Assembly: GCA_934636435.1 (NCBI GenBank)
Contig: CAKUAQ010000075.1
Span: 1-6,149 of the forward strand
DNA: 6,149 nucleotides
Source of the DNA: an uncultured Eubacteriales bacterium
Lineage (GTDB): Bacteria > Bacillota > Clostridia > Oscillospirales > Acutalibacteraceae
Direction of reading: 5' to 3'
Part shown: one piece after another, positions 5,740-6,149 of the stretch
How positions within the stretch are numbered: the first letter of the stretch is position 1
How the letters are laid out: the number at the start of each line of letters is the position of its first letter
Translations under genes and position numbers: made by a program
Notes under the pieces: model-generated
What the model was told of the DNA's origin: nothing
The model's database searches: none
The model's input: only the letters and a program-made list of their open reading frames with translations

Positions 5740-5752
5740 CGGACCTATGAAG

Positions 5753-5887
5753 GCAATTTCCGCTAAAAATAGCTTTTTCCGCCCCTTTCCGCTCGGAAAA
5801 CCGCACTCTTCGGCACTCTTATCTCCACTGTTTCCGAGTGCTCCGAAACGGTAGGTGGTCTGTTATGTGGTCAGCAGCAATTTCCGC
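5753..5887. repeat. Cluster of short repeats beside the tRNA fragment (possible integrase arm sites)
   Basis: GCAATTTCCGC occurs at 5753-5763 and again at 5877-5887. Between them CCGCACTCTT (5801-5810) and CGGCACTCTT (5811-5820) form a 10-bp tandem repeat differing at one base, and GAGTGC (5836-5841) is an inverted half copy. Repeats spaced by one helical turn next to a tRNA core are how arm-type sites of tyrosine integrases are laid out. This is inference; no integrase gene is visible in the window. Confidence 0.4.
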
Positions 5888-5905
5888 AGAATAATACACA
5901 CTACA

Positions 5906-5942
5906 CGCCTTTCGTTATCACTCGAGAGGCGATTGCTTTTTT
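5906..5942 (+). terminator. Possible rho-independent terminator
   Basis: CGCCTTTC (5906-5913) pairs over 8 bp (one G-U) with GAGAGGCG (5924-5931) around a 10-nt loop, and a T6 run (5937-5942) follows after 5 nt. The gap before the T-run and the large loop weaken the call. It would stop plus-strand transcription entering the region from the left. Confidence 0.4.
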
Positions 5943-5958
5943 ACGGTTATTATAACTC

Positions 5959-5976
5959 TGAACAACAGTTTGTTCA
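5959..5976. promoter_or_regulatory. Perfect palindrome upstream of the DUF4238 gene (operator candidate)
   Basis: TGAACAA (5959-5965) and TTGTTCA (5970-5976) are exact inverted repeats around CAGT. The element lies about 30 bp before the promoter of the next gene. It partly resembles a Gram-positive LexA box (GAAC-N4-GTT) but does not meet that consensus. It could be a repressor site or a small hairpin. Confidence 0.35.
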
Positions 5977-6005
5977 AATCAATTTTGTGCAGACTATTAG
6001 CCGCC

Positions 6006-6036
6006 GGTTGCGCAGCAACCAAATATGGTGTATTAT
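6006..6036 (+). promoter_or_regulatory. Promoter of the DUF4238 gene with a palindrome over the -35 box
   Basis: TTGCGC (6008-6013), a 17-nt spacer and TATTAT (6031-6036, 5/6). A perfect inverted repeat GGTTGC-GCA-GCAACC (6006-6020) covers the -35 hexamer, so a protein bound there would block polymerase. Transcription would begin near 6043. Confidence 0.5.
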
Positions 6037-6068
6037 ATTATCAATGAAACATTTTTGGAGGGAAGTTT

Positions 6069-6149
6069 ATGCCAAACGGCAGTTTTTCCAGTCATTATGT
6101 TCCGCGGTTGGTTTTGCGGAAGTTCAGTAATAGGCTTTGTACCTACAAC
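6069..6149 (+). CDS. DUF4238-like protein, partial (first 27 residues)
   Basis: The ATG at 6069 has a strong ribosome site, GGAGG (6057-6061), 7 nt upstream, and a promoter ahead of it; the frame is open to the window edge. The residues MPNGSFSSHYVPRLVLRKFS followed by NRLCTYN match the opening of DUF4238 proteins, which typically begin with a short polar head, then HYVP..YLR.FS and a few residues later a Tyr-containing strand. The family's biochemical role is unknown to me; it is patchily distributed in accessory DNA. The gene sits in AT-rich sequence just inside the presumed island boundary, unlike the GC-rich genes to the left, which suggests horizontal acquisition. Only the N-terminus is visible, so the family call rests on one motif. 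Confidence 0.65.
   Translation, partial: MPNGSFSSHYVPRLVLRKFSNRLCTYN

Noticed and set aside
5801..5841. CRISPR-like array suggested by repeated CACTCTT
   Set aside because: Repeats are only 10 bp, directly abutting and without spacers of regular length.
5959..5976. LexA (SOS) box
   Set aside because: GAAC-N4-GTT is present but the flanking and inner positions do not meet the Gram-positive consensus; kept only as an unnamed palindrome.
5855..6130. A 91-residue plus-strand frame spanning the terminator, palindromes and DUF4238 start
   Set aside because: It runs through a probable terminator and promoter, has no ribosome site, and conflicts with the well-supported start at 6069.

Overview
The window looks like GC-rich chromosomal DNA of a Gram-positive, probably Clostridia/Oscillospiraceae (Ruminococcaceae-like) bacterium. 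This rests on a DivIVA-like coiled-coil protein with the FRSALGGFNKADV opening, a YdbC-type PC4 protein, an IS3-family element and DUF4368 recombinase sequence of gut-Firmicute type, strong AGGAGG ribosome sites and canonical TTGACA promoters. Species cannot be assigned from sequence reading alone.

Left part (1-4609) is ordinary core-type genome. On the minus strand, an NSS-family sodium-coupled transporter (256-1596) is followed 5 nt later by a small membrane protein that runs off the left edge, so the two form an operon. Its promoter is divergent from that of rnpB, the RNase P RNA (about 1751-2131, plus strand). Then come, all on the plus strand, a DivIVA-like coiled-coil protein (2356-3198) with a near-consensus promoter, a 73-aa YdbC/PC4 single-strand nucleic-acid-binding protein (3467-3688), and uppP/bacA, the undecaprenyl-diphosphatase that recycles the cell-wall lipid carrier (3764-4609). 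The gaps around these genes are rich in stem-loops.

Middle part (about 4646-5610) is a mobile-element graveyard. An IS3-family element keeps its left end, an 18-bp perfect inverted repeat and orfA start, but is internally deleted, frameshifted and cut off at its right side. It is joined directly to the C-terminal end of a large serine recombinase (DUF4368 type), which carries an in-frame amber codon.

Right part (5611-6149) holds the most interesting signal. Positions 5695-5739 (minus strand) form exactly the 3' half of a tRNA-Pro(UGG), from anticodon loop to CCA, and the tRNA match stops at the edge of the anticodon loop. This is what the duplicated attachment site of an integrated genomic island looks like. 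Short repeats resembling integrase arm sites follow, then the DNA becomes AT-rich, and a new gene with its own promoter begins at 6069. Its first 27 residues match the opening of DUF4238 proteins. I infer that an island starts near 5740 and extends to the right of the window, with DUF4238 as its first visible cargo gene.
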